NCBI RefSeq assembly: GCF_013256625.1
Contig: NZ_CP053908.1
Location: 3,596,001 to 3,660,000 of the forward strand
Length of the DNA stretch: 64,000 bases
From: Hymenobacter sp. BRD128
Lineage (GTDB): Bacteria; Bacteroidota; Bacteroidia; Cytophagales; Hymenobacteraceae
Direction: 5' to 3'
Shown: piece by piece, positions 9,081 through 19,622 of the stretch
How the letters are laid out: the number at the start of each line of letters is the position of its first letter
Numbering within the stretch: position 1 is the first letter of the stretch
The notes under the pieces: generated by a model
Told to the model about the DNA's origin: nothing
The model's database searches: none
What the model saw: the letters and a program-made list of their open reading frames with translations, nothing else
Position numbers and translations under genes: made by a program

Positions 9081-12004
9081 CTACAGGCGCACGCTGAAGG
9101 CTAGCGGCTGCACCACCCAGGCCCGCTGGTAGCTGCTGTAGGCCACCCGCACGCCGGCCTCCAGGGGCGTGCGCAGGTGAAAGGCGTTGAACAGGGCCAT
9201 GAAATCGGCCCCGTAGTTTTGGTAATCCTGGTATAAGCGAGTGGGCACCACCGGGCCGCCCGCCGTGGCCCGCAGGCCCACCACGCTGCTGCCCTGGGCA
9301 AAATCGCCAAACGCGGTGGCGCGCAGCCGCTGCACATACAGCACCCGCCCCAGCGACCAGTGCACGAAGGCCAGCGGCAGGCTGTAGTCAATGCTGCCCA
9401 CGGCTAGCCTATCGAAACTCACGTAGCTCGTCTCGGCCCGGGGAAAGGAAATGGCAGCGGTAAAATTGTACTGATTCTGCTGCTGATACTGAAAGCCGCC
9501 GCGCAGCCGCACCGCGTGGTGCTTGGCTAGCCCCAGCAAATACACACCCGCCTGCACGCCCACCTGGCTAGCCTGCAAGGCCGTGCCAAAGGGCGTGGTG
9601 CGGTAGGTAGCCAGCAGCGTAGCGCCGCCGCGCGGCGCCACGTCGCGGGCGCTCTGCTTGAGCTGGCTGGCGTAGCCCAGCGAGGTTTGCACGGCGTGCA
9701 GCGGCGTGTTGGGGCCGACTTCGGAGAGGCTGCGCAGCGTGGCCGTGTAGTTATATACACGCTCGTGCAAGTAGTAGGCGCTCACCGTAAGCGCCTGCAA
9801 ATACTTGGAGCGCGTGAGCACCAGCGGCAGGCGCACCCCGGCCAGCAGCCGGGCATACTGCCACTGGGTGCCGCGTAGGCTGTCGAGCGGCAGCGCGCGG
9901 TCGAAGTAGCGGGTGGCGTTGCGCCCACCGTAAGTGGCCTCCACATCGAGCACCGGGTAGCGGCCCTGGTAGCTGAGCGCGCCGGTGGCAGCCAGGGTGC
10001 GCTCGGTCTGGTCATAGCTCAGGCCCGCGAAAAGCTGGGTCGTACTCAAAAAATCCTGCGAGCGCAGGCCCACACTCACGGCATTGCCGCTCGGGCTCTG
10101 CACCACGCCGTAGCTGAAAACGCGGAAGGCGTGGGCCAGCGGCCGGTAGCGCCGCACCCCGTAGCGCGGCCCGCTCGAATCGGGCGAGGCTAGCAGCGCC
10201 GTGATGCGCGCCGCCCCCGGCTCGCCAGCCGCCAGTGCCGCTGCAAAGGGCTCGGGCGCATCGGCTTGCGCGGGCGCGGGCAGGGCTAGCCAGCGGCTAG
10301 GGTCGAGGGGCAGCTCGACCACGCGGGCGCCGGTGGCGCGGTAGTCGTGCAGGGCCAGGCGCTGCCCGTCGGGGCTCACGGCCGCGTGGTAGGCCCCGAA
10401 GGGTCGGTTCGTGACCTGGTAAGTCTGGTGCGTGCTGTAATTGACGGCGTAGATGTTATCGACGCCCGACTGCGGCGAATTGTAGAGCACGTACTCGCCC
10501 CACAGCTGGGGGTTGGCCAGGTTCACGTTGGCCACCGGCAGCATATTGACCGTCAGGCCACTGTTGGGCTCGATGAGCTGCAAAGTCTTGCCGGCCGCGC
10601 TCAGCGCCACCGCCACGATGGCCTGGCTGCTCGGCGACCAGCGCGGCTGCTGGTAAAAATCGTTGTGCGGGTTGGGCAGCGTGCGCACCACCGCGCCGGT
10701 CGTGGCATCGATAATGACCAGCGCGTGGTGGTAGGCCTCGTCGGTGCGCACGGCCACGATAAGCTCGCCGTTGGGCGAGAGCGCGGCGGCGGCGTAGCGC
10801 TGCCGCCGCCCTAGGCGCGTGAGGCGGCCGGTTTTTAAATCCAGCACCTTCAGCTCGGAGTAGATGCGCTGGCCCCAGCGGGGGCCTGCCGAAACTCGGG
10901 CCACACCACCTTGCCCCCACCCACCGACAGCATTTGCGGAATATTCTGCTGGCCCAGCGTGAATACCCGCTTTTCGCGCCCGTGCCGACCTAGCAGCACC
11001 AGCTGCGCGATGTCGCCGAGCCCGCTTTTCAGGGCCAGCACCGTGCTATCGTTCACGTACTGCGGGTATTGGTACTGCGTAAATACCCGCGTATCGGCCT
11101 GCCCGGCCAGTTCGCGCACCGGCGTGAGCGCGGGCCGGCTAGCCTGCTGCGCGCGCCAGGTCGAGTCGAGCTCGCGCATGGTGCGGGCGTACAGGTCCTC
11201 CACCCGCAGGCCGGTGGTGTGGCGCAGGCCGTTGGAAAACGAGAACGGGTAGAACGGAAAGCGGTAGTATTCATCCAGCGCCCGGCGCCACACGTCGGGG
11301 CCGTAGTGGGCTTTGGCATAAGAGGTTAGGTAGTAACCCAGCACGTACCAGTCGGGCACATTATCGCGCAGCGAGCCACTTACTGCCTTTTGGTAGTTAT
11401 AGAGCCGGTCTGCGAGCAGGTTCGCCCGCAGGCCCACGCCGAAGTACGGGATGCGCCCGCGCCCGCTGCGCGTGAGGGCCGTTTCGCTACCTACCGCGTC
11501 GCCCTCAAAAAACCACTGCGGCACGCCCACGGCCGCCACCCCCAGCCCGCCATCGCCGAGCAGCGGCACCACCACCCGCCCAAAGCCCTGCCTAGCCTTA
11601 TCGAACTGATTGACGTGCCGAAACTCGTGCACCACCAGCCCGTCGAGCCAGTCCACGGTGCCCAGCCCCTGGCCCTGGTCGGGAGTGGTAAAAAACTCGG
11701 CGTGGCGCGGCAAAAAAGTCACGAAAGCGTTGCTCACCGTGGTCTGGTTTTGCATCACCACCGCAATGGGCCGGGCCTGTACTCCGAGCGTGGCGCCATC
11801 GGGGCCGTGCACGGCCTCCAGGCGGCTAGCCGTGCGCTGGGCCGCCGTGTCGAGCCCCTTGGGGTACAACACCCGAAAGTGCGGGCTGCGGATTTCCTGC
11901 CAGCGCAGGTTGGGCGGGTTTTGGCTGAGAACGGGTAAGCTTTGGGCCGCGGCCGCCGAAGCGACGAGCAGGGGCAAAAGCAGAAGCAAGGGTAAGCGGC
12001 ACAT
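9081..12004 (-). pseudogene. HEXXH / TolB-like propeller / beta-barrel surface protein, frameshifted
   Basis: Two minus-strand frames (12004-~10884 and ~10880-9081) join into one protein of about 974 residues if one base is restored in the G run at 10880-10884. The chain starts with a signal peptide (MCRLPLLLLLPLLVASAAAAQ). Next comes a gluzincin-like domain with the zinc motif HEFRHVNQ near residue 155 and a downstream FEGDAVGSE that could supply the glutamate ligand. TolB/WD40-like propeller repeats such as AAALSPNGELIVAV and AAVSPDGQRLALHDY follow. The last ~350 residues are rich in alternating beta strands ending in LAFSVRL, like an outer-membrane barrel. The reading G-K-V-V-W-P-E-F-R-Q joining to R-W-G-Q-R-I-Y across the gap supports a single gene. 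Function is unknown; an outer-membrane-anchored peptidase is possible. Confidence 0.78.
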
Positions 12005-12048
12005 AGGCCAGCAAATTACGGCCCAGCTACCGCGCGGCGGCTGGCCGG

Positions 12049-12432
12049 CTAGGCCGTGCGCTTCAGGCCAATAATACCAACCAGAATGCAGCCGATGTAG
12101 AACACGTGCGCCCACTGGAAAGCCTCTTTCAGCACCAGCGTATCCACTATTTTAATGCCTACCAAAGCCATGCCCATCCAGATGGCAAAGGCCGTGGAAG
12201 CGGGAATGACGTTGAGTGCTTTAGAAAAAAAGAACACGTTGGCCACGCCAAACCCAACGTAGCCGATAGCCGGCAGCAGCGTGAGCACGCCCGCGGCCGA
12301 GGTAAAGAAATGCGACCAGTCAATGGCCTTGACTTTGGCCACGCTCGTGTATTTGAGGCTGTAGTTCCAGCATACTTCCATCACGGAAGCGAGCAACAGG
12401 TAGAGCCAGGCAGGGTTAAAGCTTAGTGTCAA
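12049..12432 (-). CDS. SMR-family small multidrug/EamA-like transporter
   Basis: This 127-residue protein has four hydrophobic segments, as in the small multidrug resistance (EmrE/SugE) family. The membrane-embedded acidic residue expected in helix 1 is present in SVMEVCWNYSLKYT (Glu near residue 19). STAFAIWMGMALVGI matches the conserved helix 3 region. Members exchange protons for cationic compounds, guanidinium or polyamines; the substrate cannot be read from sequence. The start is TTG at 12432, overlapping the stop of the upstream hydroxylase gene (TTGA), which suggests translational coupling. Confidence 0.82.
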   Translation of the reverse strand: MTLSFNPAWLYLLLASVMEVCWNYSLKYTSVAKVKAIDWSHFFTSAAGVLTLLPAIGYVGFGVANVFFFSKALNVIPASTAFAIWMGMALVGIKIVDTLVLKEAFQWAHVFYIGCILVGIIGLKRTA

Positions 12433-13463
12433 GACGCGGCGGTTACGGCAGGGCGAGAAGATTCGGTGGCAACGGTCGTTTCGGCCGTGGGGTTGCCGCC
12501 GGGGCGGGGGGCGGGCACAGTTTGGTGCACCTCCTCGGGCACTTCCCAGCCTTGCAGCACCTTAGCCGCCGGCACGCGCTGGCCTAGCCAGCTCAGTACC
12601 CGCCAGCGCACCCCGTGGTAGGCCCGAAAGGCCGCCGAGCGCTCGGCTAGGGCTTTCTCATCAAAGCGCACTACCGAAAAGGCGTGCTGCGCAAAGTAGT
12701 CCTTCGGAAAAGCGTAGGGCAGGCCCCAGCGCTCAGGCTTGCGGTTTTGGGGCAAAAAGGCGGTGCCAAAGAGCCAGTCCCAGACCGCAAATTTGGTTGA
12801 GAAGTTAGCGTAGTATACCTCTTCGTGGTCGGCGTGGTGCCAGAGGTGCATTTCCGGACCGTTGATAACGTATTGAAGCTTACCCGATTTCACGTCGATA
12901 TTGGCGTGAATGTACATCCCCCACACTGCATCGATGAGGGCCTTAATGGGCACCACTACCGGGTTGGCCCCGAGCAAGATGATGGGGGCAAACTCAATAG
13001 TCTGGTTGATGATAATTTCCATCACGTGCGAGCGCGAGCCGGCTAGCCAGTCTACCTGCTTGCCCGAGTGGTGCGCCTCGTGGGTGCGCCAAAAGAACGC
13101 GCTGCTGTGCTGAAAGCGGTGAAACCAGTAGATGTAGAAGTCGTGGGTTATCACGAAAAAGCCGACCTGCGCCACTACCGGCCAGTTGCTTACCAAGTGA
13201 AACCGCGCGCCGAAGTGCGCGGCCAGCGGCGCGATGATGAACCCGAAAATCAGAATTTGCAGGAAGTAGCTCTGCACCAGCGTGTACCAGAACAAATCCA
13301 CAAACAGCCCTTCGCGAAAAAACGGCAGGCCCTTGCGGTAGGGAAATTTGCGTTCGAGCACCAGCAGCACTATCACCGCCAGCAGCAGGATGGGCGTGGT
13401 TATCATCGTGGTGCGGCCTACGGCATCCAGGCTTTGATAAAACTTGCTTAGCGGCTCCAGCAT
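12429..13463 (-). CDS. Sterol desaturase / fatty-acid hydroxylase family protein
   Basis: This 344-residue integral membrane di-iron enzyme shows the family histidine boxes: HDFYIYWFHRFQH and THEAHH near residues 110-135, and MHLWHHADHEE near residue 210. N-terminal hydrophobic segments (TTPILLLAVIVLLVLE and others) surround the metal centre. The family inserts oxygen or double bonds into sterols, fatty acids, carotenoids or ether lipids; in Bacteroidota the substrate is often unknown. The C-terminal ~40 residues (after LQGWEVPEEV) are proline/alanine-rich and probably disordered. The SMR transporter gene overlaps its stop codon. A REP-like hairpin lies upstream of its start. Confidence 0.88.
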   Translation of the reverse strand: MLEPLSKFYQSLDAVGRTTMITTPILLLAVIVLLVLERKFPYRKGLPFFREGLFVDLFWYTLVQSYFLQILIFGFIIAPLAAHFGARFHLVSNWPVVAQVGFFVITHDFYIYWFHRFQHSSAFFWRTHEAHHSGKQVDWLAGSRSHVMEIIINQTIEFAPIILLGANPVVVPIKALIDAVWGMYIHANIDVKSGKLQYVINGPEMHLWHHADHEEVYYANFSTKFAVWDWLFGTAFLPQNRKPERWGLPYAFPKDYFAQHAFSVVRFDEKALAERSAAFRAYHGVRWRVLSWLGQRVPAAKVLQGWEVPEEVHQTVPAPRPGGNPTAETTVATESSRPAVTAAS

Positions 13464-13560
13464 AGCGTGTTTGGTAATTGACTAACTCTGCCCCTAACTG
13501 CCGGGCGCGGGGTAATGTTCGCTTTACACCCGGTTCGCTAAGCGCTTCTCGTAAAAATAC

Positions 13561-13660
13561 GAACGTCATGCTGAGCTTGTCGAAGCATCTTCCTCGCACC
13601 GCTGGGCTGGCACCCTAGCGACCACGAGCGAGATGCTTCGACAAGCTCAGCATGACGTTC
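13561..13660. repeat. REP-like intergenic palindrome, copy A
   Basis: Bases 13561-13590 and 13631-13660 are perfect 30-bp reverse complements. The arms carry GTCATGCTGAGC and GAAGCATCT, and 40 bases separate them. The same design (GTCAxGC...GAAGCAT, central GCGA) recurs at 19517-19609 and 27317-27422. It lies between the synthase gene ending at 13676 and the start of the hydroxylase gene, and could fold into a long RNA or DNA hairpin. Confidence 0.9.
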
Positions 13661-13675
13661 ATTTACTATAAAAAC

Positions 13676-14560
13676 TTACGCGGCCGTTACCTCGCGGCGC
13701 AGGCGGCGCAGGGGTTCCTTCTCGCTCTCGTACACCACTTTCACGCCGTCGCCAAGGCCGGCCTCGGTGTCGCGGATGTCGCGCACCAGCTTGGCTAGCC
13801 CGCCGGGCTCGACGCTGGCGGCATGGTCGCTACCCCACATGGCGCGGTCGAGGGTGAAGTGCCGCTCGACGAACGTGGCGCCCAGGGCTACGGCCGTTAC
13901 GGTGGTGCTCAGGCCGGTTTCGTGGCCCGAGTAGCCGATGGGCGTGCCCGGAAACTGCGCTTGCAGCGTTTGAATCATGCGCAGGTTTAGCTCCTGTGGC
14001 GGGCAGGGATAAGCCGAGGTGCTGTGCGCAATCATCAGGTTGTCAAGCCCTACGTAGGCTACGGCATCGGTAATTTCCTGCTGGGTGCTCATACCGGTGC
14101 TTAGCATGAGGGGGCGGCCGGTGGCGCGCACGCGGTCGAGCAGCGGCTTATCGGTGAGCGAGGCGCTGGCCATTTTGTAGAGCACGGGCTGAAACTGCTC
14201 CATAAAATCGACCGAAAGCTCATCCCAGCACGAGGCAAACCAATCAATGCCCTTGGCTTTGCAGTAGTCGTCGATGGCCGTGTATTCCTGCTGGCCAAAC
14301 TCGGTTTTACGCTTGTAGTCGATGTAGCTCATGCGGCCCCAGGGGGTATCGCGCATCTTCTCCCACTGGTCTTTGGGCACGCACAGCTCGGGGGTACGCT
14401 TCTGAAATTTCACGGCGTCGGCGCCGGCCGTTACGGCCGCGTCGATGAGCTGCTTGGCCAGGTCGAGCGAGCCGTTGTGGTTGATGCCGATTTCGGCAAT
14501 GATGTAGCACGGCTGGCCGGGGCCAATGGCGCGGTTCTTCTTAATCTGAACTACAGACAT
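13676..14560 (-). CDS. SpsE/NeuB-type sialic (nonulosonic) acid synthase family protein without SAF domain
   Basis: The 294-residue product has the NeuB TIM-barrel motifs: IIAEIGINHNGS near residue 20, GADAVKFQKRTP near 46, IGYSGHETGL near 210 and ERHFTLDRAMWGSDHAAS near 235. Enzymes of this family condense phosphoenolpyruvate with an amino-sugar aldose to give a 3-deoxy-2-ulosonic acid. Canonical NeuB proteins of about 350 residues end in an antifreeze-like SAF domain that closes the active site. Here the chain stops just after the barrel, so that lid is absent. It is the last gene of the minus-strand sugar cluster and sits next to a KdsC-type phosphatase. The exact aldose substrate is unknown. 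Confidence 0.88.
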   Translation of the reverse strand: MSVVQIKKNRAIGPGQPCYIIAEIGINHNGSLDLAKQLIDAAVTAGADAVKFQKRTPELCVPKDQWEKMRDTPWGRMSYIDYKRKTEFGQQEYTAIDDYCKAKGIDWFASCWDELSVDFMEQFQPVLYKMASASLTDKPLLDRVRATGRPLMLSTGMSTQQEITDAVAYVGLDNLMIAHSTSAYPCPPQELNLRMIQTLQAQFPGTPIGYSGHETGLSTTVTAVALGATFVERHFTLDRAMWGSDHAASVEPGGLAKLVRDIRDTEAGLGDGVKVVYESEKEPLRRLRREVTAA

Positions 14561-14692
14561 ACTAAAATGGTGGGCGAAAAAATAAAAGCCAAGAAAAGAA
14601 CGAAAAGCAACCTAACCGCGCAGTTGGCAAGTAGTTTGGGCTACCTCGCCGCCAACTGACGCACTCAACTCAATTTTATTTTATAGCGGCCC

Positions 14693-15220
14693 TTATTCCG
14701 AGCCGTGGTCGGGCAGCGGTGCCCCACCCTGGCAGCTGATAATCAACTCGGCCAACTCGCGGAAGGCACCGTGGCCGCCGCGCGCCCGGCAGCGGTAGTC
14801 GGCCGCGTTGCGGGCAAAAACGGTGGCATCGCCGGGGCAGGCCGCCAGCCCTACCAAGCCCAGAATGGCCACGTCGTTGGTATCGTCGCCGATGAAGGCT
14901 ACCTGCTCGGCCGCTAGCCCGGTGCGGGCCAGTATCTCGCCCAGCAGCGGCGCCTTGTCTTTAATACCCAGGTGCAACTCAGTGATTTTGAGCTTCTCGG
15001 CGCGCTTCAGTACGGAGGGCGAGCGCTCGCCGGTCACGATGCCCGTTTCGACGCCCACGGCGCGCAGGCGCTCCACTCCCATACCATCGCGGATATTGAA
15101 GCGCTTGAGCACCTCGCCGCTCTCGCCATAATACACGCCACCGTCGGTGAGCACGCCATCACAGTCGGTGAGGACGAGCTTGATACGGCTAGCTTTGGCA
15201 GTAAGGTCGGCGTGCTTCAT
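14693..15220 (-). CDS. KdsC-type HAD phosphatase
   Basis: A 175-residue protein of the KdsC/YrbI HAD subfamily when started at ATG 15220 (the frame extends upstream, but those codons are not family-like). The nucleophile motif is LTDCDGVLTDG, TGERS is the second motif, and GDDTNDVAIL supplies the magnesium-binding acids. KdsC removes the phosphate from Kdo-8-phosphate; relatives do the same for 9-phospho-nonulosonates. Next to an SpsE/NeuB-type synthase and a cytidylyltransferase, its likely job is to dephosphorylate the condensed sugar acid before CMP activation. Confidence 0.87.
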   Translation of the reverse strand: MKHADLTAKASRIKLVLTDCDGVLTDGGVYYGESGEVLKRFNIRDGMGVERLRAVGVETGIVTGERSPSVLKRAEKLKITELHLGIKDKAPLLGEILARTGLAAEQVAFIGDDTNDVAILGLVGLAACPGDATVFARNAADYRCRARGGHGAFRELAELIISCQGGAPLPDHGSE

Positions 15221-15299
15221 GTAAGGGTTTGGTGAAATTCTATCCGAAATTAATACACGGCGGCCAGTACCGCGGATTCTATGAATCCGCGCCACGGGG

Positions 15300-16106
15300 C
15301 TATATGGCCGTCCAGCCGCCGTCCACCACGAGGTTGGCGCCCGTCATATAGGCCGAGGCATCAGAAGCCAGAAACACGACCGCGCCCTGGTAGTCGGTGG
15401 GCGCAGCCATGCGGCCCAAGGGCGTTTTGGCGCTGTACTGCTTCACGAAGAAGGCATCTTGGCTGTTCTCCACGCCGCCCGGCGAGAGGGTGTTCACACG
15501 CACGCCCTTGGCGCCCCAGTAGGCGGCCAGGTAGCGAGTGAAGTTTACCACTGCGCCTTTGGTCATGGGGTAAGAGGGTGACTTATAAAATGTTTGCTCA
15601 CCGGCCTCGTTGCGGTAAATACTCTGGTCCGGCCCCACAATGCCATAGGTGCTGGCCACGTTGATGATGGAGCCGTGGCCCTGCGCGGCCATCGGCGTGC
15701 CAAAAACCTGCGCCGCCAGGAAGATGCCGGTTACGTTCACCTCCAGCACCTGCCGGAAGGTGGCGAGCGGGAAATTCTCAAATTTGCTGAGGTCGGCGGC
15801 CAGCGCCGGGTTCTCAAACATGTCGTTGATGGCCGCATTGTTCACCAGCACGTCGATGTGGCCGAAGCGCTCAATGATGGTATCGCGGGCGGCGGCCAGC
15901 GACTCGGGCGAGGTAACATCGACGGCTAAGGGCAGGTGGATGCCGCCGGGCAGGCTAGCGGCCACCTCACGGGCCTTGTCGAGGTGAAGGTCGGCCACGA
16001 CCACGTTGGCGCCGGCCAGGGCCAGGGCCTCGCAATGCTTCTGGCCGATGAGGCCGCACGCACCCGTGACGATGGCCGTTTTATTAGTTAAGTCGAAGAA
16101 ATTCAT
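15300..16106 (-). CDS. SDR oxidoreductase of the acidic-sugar cluster
   Basis: A 268-residue short-chain dehydrogenase/reductase. The cofactor motif TGACGLIGQKHCEAL is near residue 15, NNAAIN marks the core, and catalysis would use Ser in NVASTYG with YPMTKGA (Tyr-x-x-x-Lys). The C-terminus ASAYMTGANLVVDGGW is typical of classical SDRs. ATG 16106 is preferred over an in-frame GTG at 16121. It lies between the phosphatase and aminotransferase genes, so it probably oxidises or reduces a hydroxyl/keto group of the sugar precursor. Its substrate cannot be deduced. Confidence 0.87.
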   Translation of the reverse strand: MNFFDLTNKTAIVTGACGLIGQKHCEALALAGANVVVADLHLDKAREVAASLPGGIHLPLAVDVTSPESLAAARDTIIERFGHIDVLVNNAAINDMFENPALAADLSKFENFPLATFRQVLEVNVTGIFLAAQVFGTPMAAQGHGSIINVASTYGIVGPDQSIYRNEAGEQTFYKSPSYPMTKGAVVNFTRYLAAYWGAKGVRVNTLSPGGVENSQDAFFVKQYSAKTPLGRMAAPTDYQGAVVFLASDASAYMTGANLVVDGGWTAI

Positions 16107-16126
16107 TGGGTTATCGTTCACCTATC

Positions 16127-16294
16127 CACCTCACCCCTAGCCGCCTCTCCAAAAAAGAGGGGAACTAGCTTCTAGTTTTAGTTTCTAGAAACTGACTGAG
16201 CAAGCGAATTATTAAGGCTATATAAAAACTGCGGGCGCTATGACTAGAAACTAGTTGCCCCTCTTTTTTGGAGAGGGGGCTAGGGGGTGAGGTG
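16127..16294. repeat. Long imperfect intergenic inverted repeat
   Basis: The outer arms (from CACCTCACCCC at 16127 and ending GGGTGAGGTG at 16294) pair over roughly 50 bases with few mismatches and one-base gaps. They contain CCTCTCCAAAAAAGAGG and its complement, plus an inner CTAGTTTCTAG-type segment. About 65 bases of AT-rich sequence lie between the arms. It differs from the REP-like copies A-C and occupies the gap between the SDR and aminotransferase genes. Confidence 0.85.
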
Positions 16295-16315
16295 TGCGAA
16301 TAGGACCTAAAAAAC

Positions 16316-17614
<1,299 letters not shown>

Positions 17615-17667
17615 AAGATGAGATTAGCAGGCTATAAATGGCAAAAGTTGATAAACGCCAGGAAAAT

Positions 17668-18621
17668 CTACTCAGCAAATTCGTTTTCGACTACCTTGGT
17701 TTTGGCGCCGAACGAGTGCTCCCCATCGCCGAGGCGCTCGCCGATGCGGCGGGCAATGTGCTGGCCGGTAAAGCCTTCGTATTCAAGCACTTCGCTCAGC
17801 AGGCCGGGCTTGTACCAGCGCTCCTTGAGGGCTAGCGGCAGCACCTTGGCGGTGAGCTCGTGCTCCAGCAATAGCTCGGCCAGGATGGAGTAGAGACCGC
17901 CGGTCTGGAAGTGGTCCTCCAGCGTCACCACGAGCGAGCCGCCGCGCACCACGTTCAGCACGGCTTCAGTGTCGAGGGGCTTGAGGCTGCGCAGGTTCAC
18001 GAGGCCCACCGAGTAGCCGGCTTCGGTCAGCAAATCCTTGGCAATGAGCGCTTGCTCGAAGAGCATGCCGTAGGTGAGGATGGTGATGTCCTTGCCTTCA
18101 CTCACAATTTCGGCCTTGCCCAGCACAAACGGCTCGTGCTGATAGGTAGCCGGCCGGGTGGTCACGCGCAGGTAGGCGGGGTCGGGCGAGGCCCAGATAG
18201 CGGGCAGCATGGCCAGCATATCCTGCTCATCGGCGGGGGCGAAAACCGTCATGCCGGGAATGCCGCGCATCAGGCTCACGTCTTCGATAGCTTGGTGGGT
18301 CGGGCCGTTGCCATCCGACAAAAAGCCGGGTACGAAGGCACTGATTTTCACTGGCAAGTGCGGAATGCCCACGTCGGTGCGAATAAACTCAAAGGCCCGT
18401 AGCGTGAGGAAGGTAGCTAGTGCGTGCACCACCGGCACGCGGCCGCGCAGGGCTAGCCCGGCGGCGGCGCCAATCATGGTTTGCTCCGTGATGCCGGTGT
18501 CGATGAAGCGGGCGCCCAGCGGGCCGGGCAGGTTGCGGATAAGGGCGCGGTTTTCGGCCGTCATTACCAGCAGGCGCTCGTCGGCCAGGGCCGTTTCGTG
18601 GATAAGCTGTTCGTAATTCAT
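17668..18621 (-). CDS. Transketolase, C-terminal subunit (pyrimidine-binding half)
   Basis: A 317-residue protein with the pyrimidine-binding domain and the C-terminal domain of transketolase-type enzymes. The domain includes GITEQTMIGAAAGLALRG, where the glutamate activates the thiamine aminopyrimidine ring. The C-terminal part contains TILTYGMLFEQAL and VVTLEDHFQTGG. The N-terminal, pyrophosphate-binding half is encoded by the gene that ends eight bases upstream, so the two form a heteromeric enzyme. Such split transketolases occur in secondary or sugar pathways as well as in pentose metabolism. The location between the cytidylyltransferase and aminotransferase genes points to a specialised sugar pathway. 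Confidence 0.9.
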   Translation of the reverse strand: MNYEQLIHETALADERLLVMTAENRALIRNLPGPLGARFIDTGITEQTMIGAAAGLALRGRVPVVHALATFLTLRAFEFIRTDVGIPHLPVKISAFVPGFLSDGNGPTHQAIEDVSLMRGIPGMTVFAPADEQDMLAMLPAIWASPDPAYLRVTTRPATYQHEPFVLGKAEIVSEGKDITILTYGMLFEQALIAKDLLTEAGYSVGLVNLRSLKPLDTEAVLNVVRGGSLVVTLEDHFQTGGLYSILAELLLEHELTAKVLPLALKERWYKPGLLSEVLEYEGFTGQHIARRIGERLGDGEHSFGAKTKVVENEFAE

Positions 18622-18629
18622 TGCAGTAA

Positions 18630-19487
18630 TTATCTAACGGTTAGCGTTTCGCTGGTAAGCTTGGTGGCTTCCTGGCTGTGCAGCTCTTTGAGGAGCGAGG
18701 TGATTTCCTCGCTGCTGAAGTTGCAGAACCAGCGGTCGGCGCGGCGCTCGATGCTGGGCAGGCCCCGGCCGCGCACCGTGTCGCAGATGATAACCGACGG
18801 CTTATCCTCGCTGAAGGGCAGGGCGGTGAACGCCTCTTCCAGCGCCGCAAAGTCGTGGCCGTCGATGCGCTTCACTATGGCGCCGAAGGCCTCGAATTTG
18901 GGGGCTAGCGGTTCCAACGGAATGAGCTCCTCGGTGGCGATATTGGCCTGGAAGTGGTTGCGGTCCACCACCAGCGTCAGGTTGTTCATTTTCTTGGCGC
19001 TGGCTACCAGCAGGGCTTCCCAGCAGGTGCCCTCATTCAGCTCGCCGTCGCCGGTGATGACGATAACGTGCTGCTGCTGGCCGCGCAGCTTGGCATCCAT
19101 GGCTACGCCCAGCGCCACGCTCGGCAGGTGGCCCAGCGAGCCCGAGTGAAACTCGACGCCCGGCACGCTCCGATTGGGGTGCCAGTAGATGCTATCGTTC
19201 GACTTCAAGTGGTTGGCTAGCCGCTCCTTGGGCATAAAACCCAGCTCGGCAAACGTGCCGTAGAGGGCCGGCACATCGTGGCCTTTGCTCAGAAAGAGGT
19301 AGTCGCGCTCGGGGTCCGTAAGGTTACCCGGATGCACGTTCAGGAAGTCGGCGTAGAGATATACCAGCAGGTCGGCGCAGCTCAGCGAGGCCCCGGTGAA
19401 GCAGCCACCATCGGTGCTGAGGCGCACAATGTGCTCGCGCACGCGCAGGGCGAGCTCAGAAAGCGCTTGTTTTTTTTCGGAAGTCAT
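18630..19487 (-). CDS. Transketolase, N-terminal subunit (TPP-binding half)
   Basis: A 285-residue protein holding the thiamine-diphosphate/Mg2+ domain. The metal-binding motif runs from GDGELNEGTCWEAL to LVVDRNHFQ. Histidines in SKGHDVPALYG and SGSLGHLPSVALGVA match cofactor and active-site positions of transketolases. It needs the partner subunit encoded eight bases downstream to be complete. Transketolases move a two-carbon ketol unit between sugars, so the pair could build or shorten a ketose that enters the acidic-sugar pathway. REP-like copy B lies just upstream. Confidence 0.9.
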   Translation of the reverse strand: MTSEKKQALSELALRVREHIVRLSTDGGCFTGASLSCADLLVYLYADFLNVHPGNLTDPERDYLFLSKGHDVPALYGTFAELGFMPKERLANHLKSNDSIYWHPNRSVPGVEFHSGSLGHLPSVALGVAMDAKLRGQQQHVIVITGDGELNEGTCWEALLVASAKKMNNLTLVVDRNHFQANIATEELIPLEPLAPKFEAFGAIVKRIDGHDFAALEEAFTALPFSEDKPSVIICDTVRGRGLPSIERRADRWFCNFSSEEITSLLKELHSQEATKLTSETLTVR

Positions 19488-19516
19488 AGAAACAGAAACG
19501 TCAAATCAAAATCATT

Positions 19517-19609
19517 GTCAGGCTGAGGCTGCCGAAGCATTTCTACCGGGCCGCTAGGGTTACTAACCTAATGACCGCGAATGAGATGCTTCGGCAAGCT
19601 CAGCCTGAC
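19517..19609. repeat. REP-like intergenic palindrome, copy B
   Basis: Arms 19517-19540 and 19586-19609 are 24-bp reverse complements with a single mismatch. They carry GTCAGGCTGAG and GCCGAAGCAT. The design matches copy A, with compensating changes on both arms (CATGC in A, CAGGC here), which suggests selection for pairing. It lies between the cytidylyltransferase and transketolase genes, inside the sugar cluster. Confidence 0.88.
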
Positions 19610-19622
19610 GGTATTTACTGAA

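Noticed and set aside
13676..14560. Kdo-8-phosphate synthase (kdsA)
   Set aside because: The motifs AEIGINHNG and GSDHAAS belong to the NeuB/SpsE group, not KdsA, even though a KdsC-like gene is adjacent.
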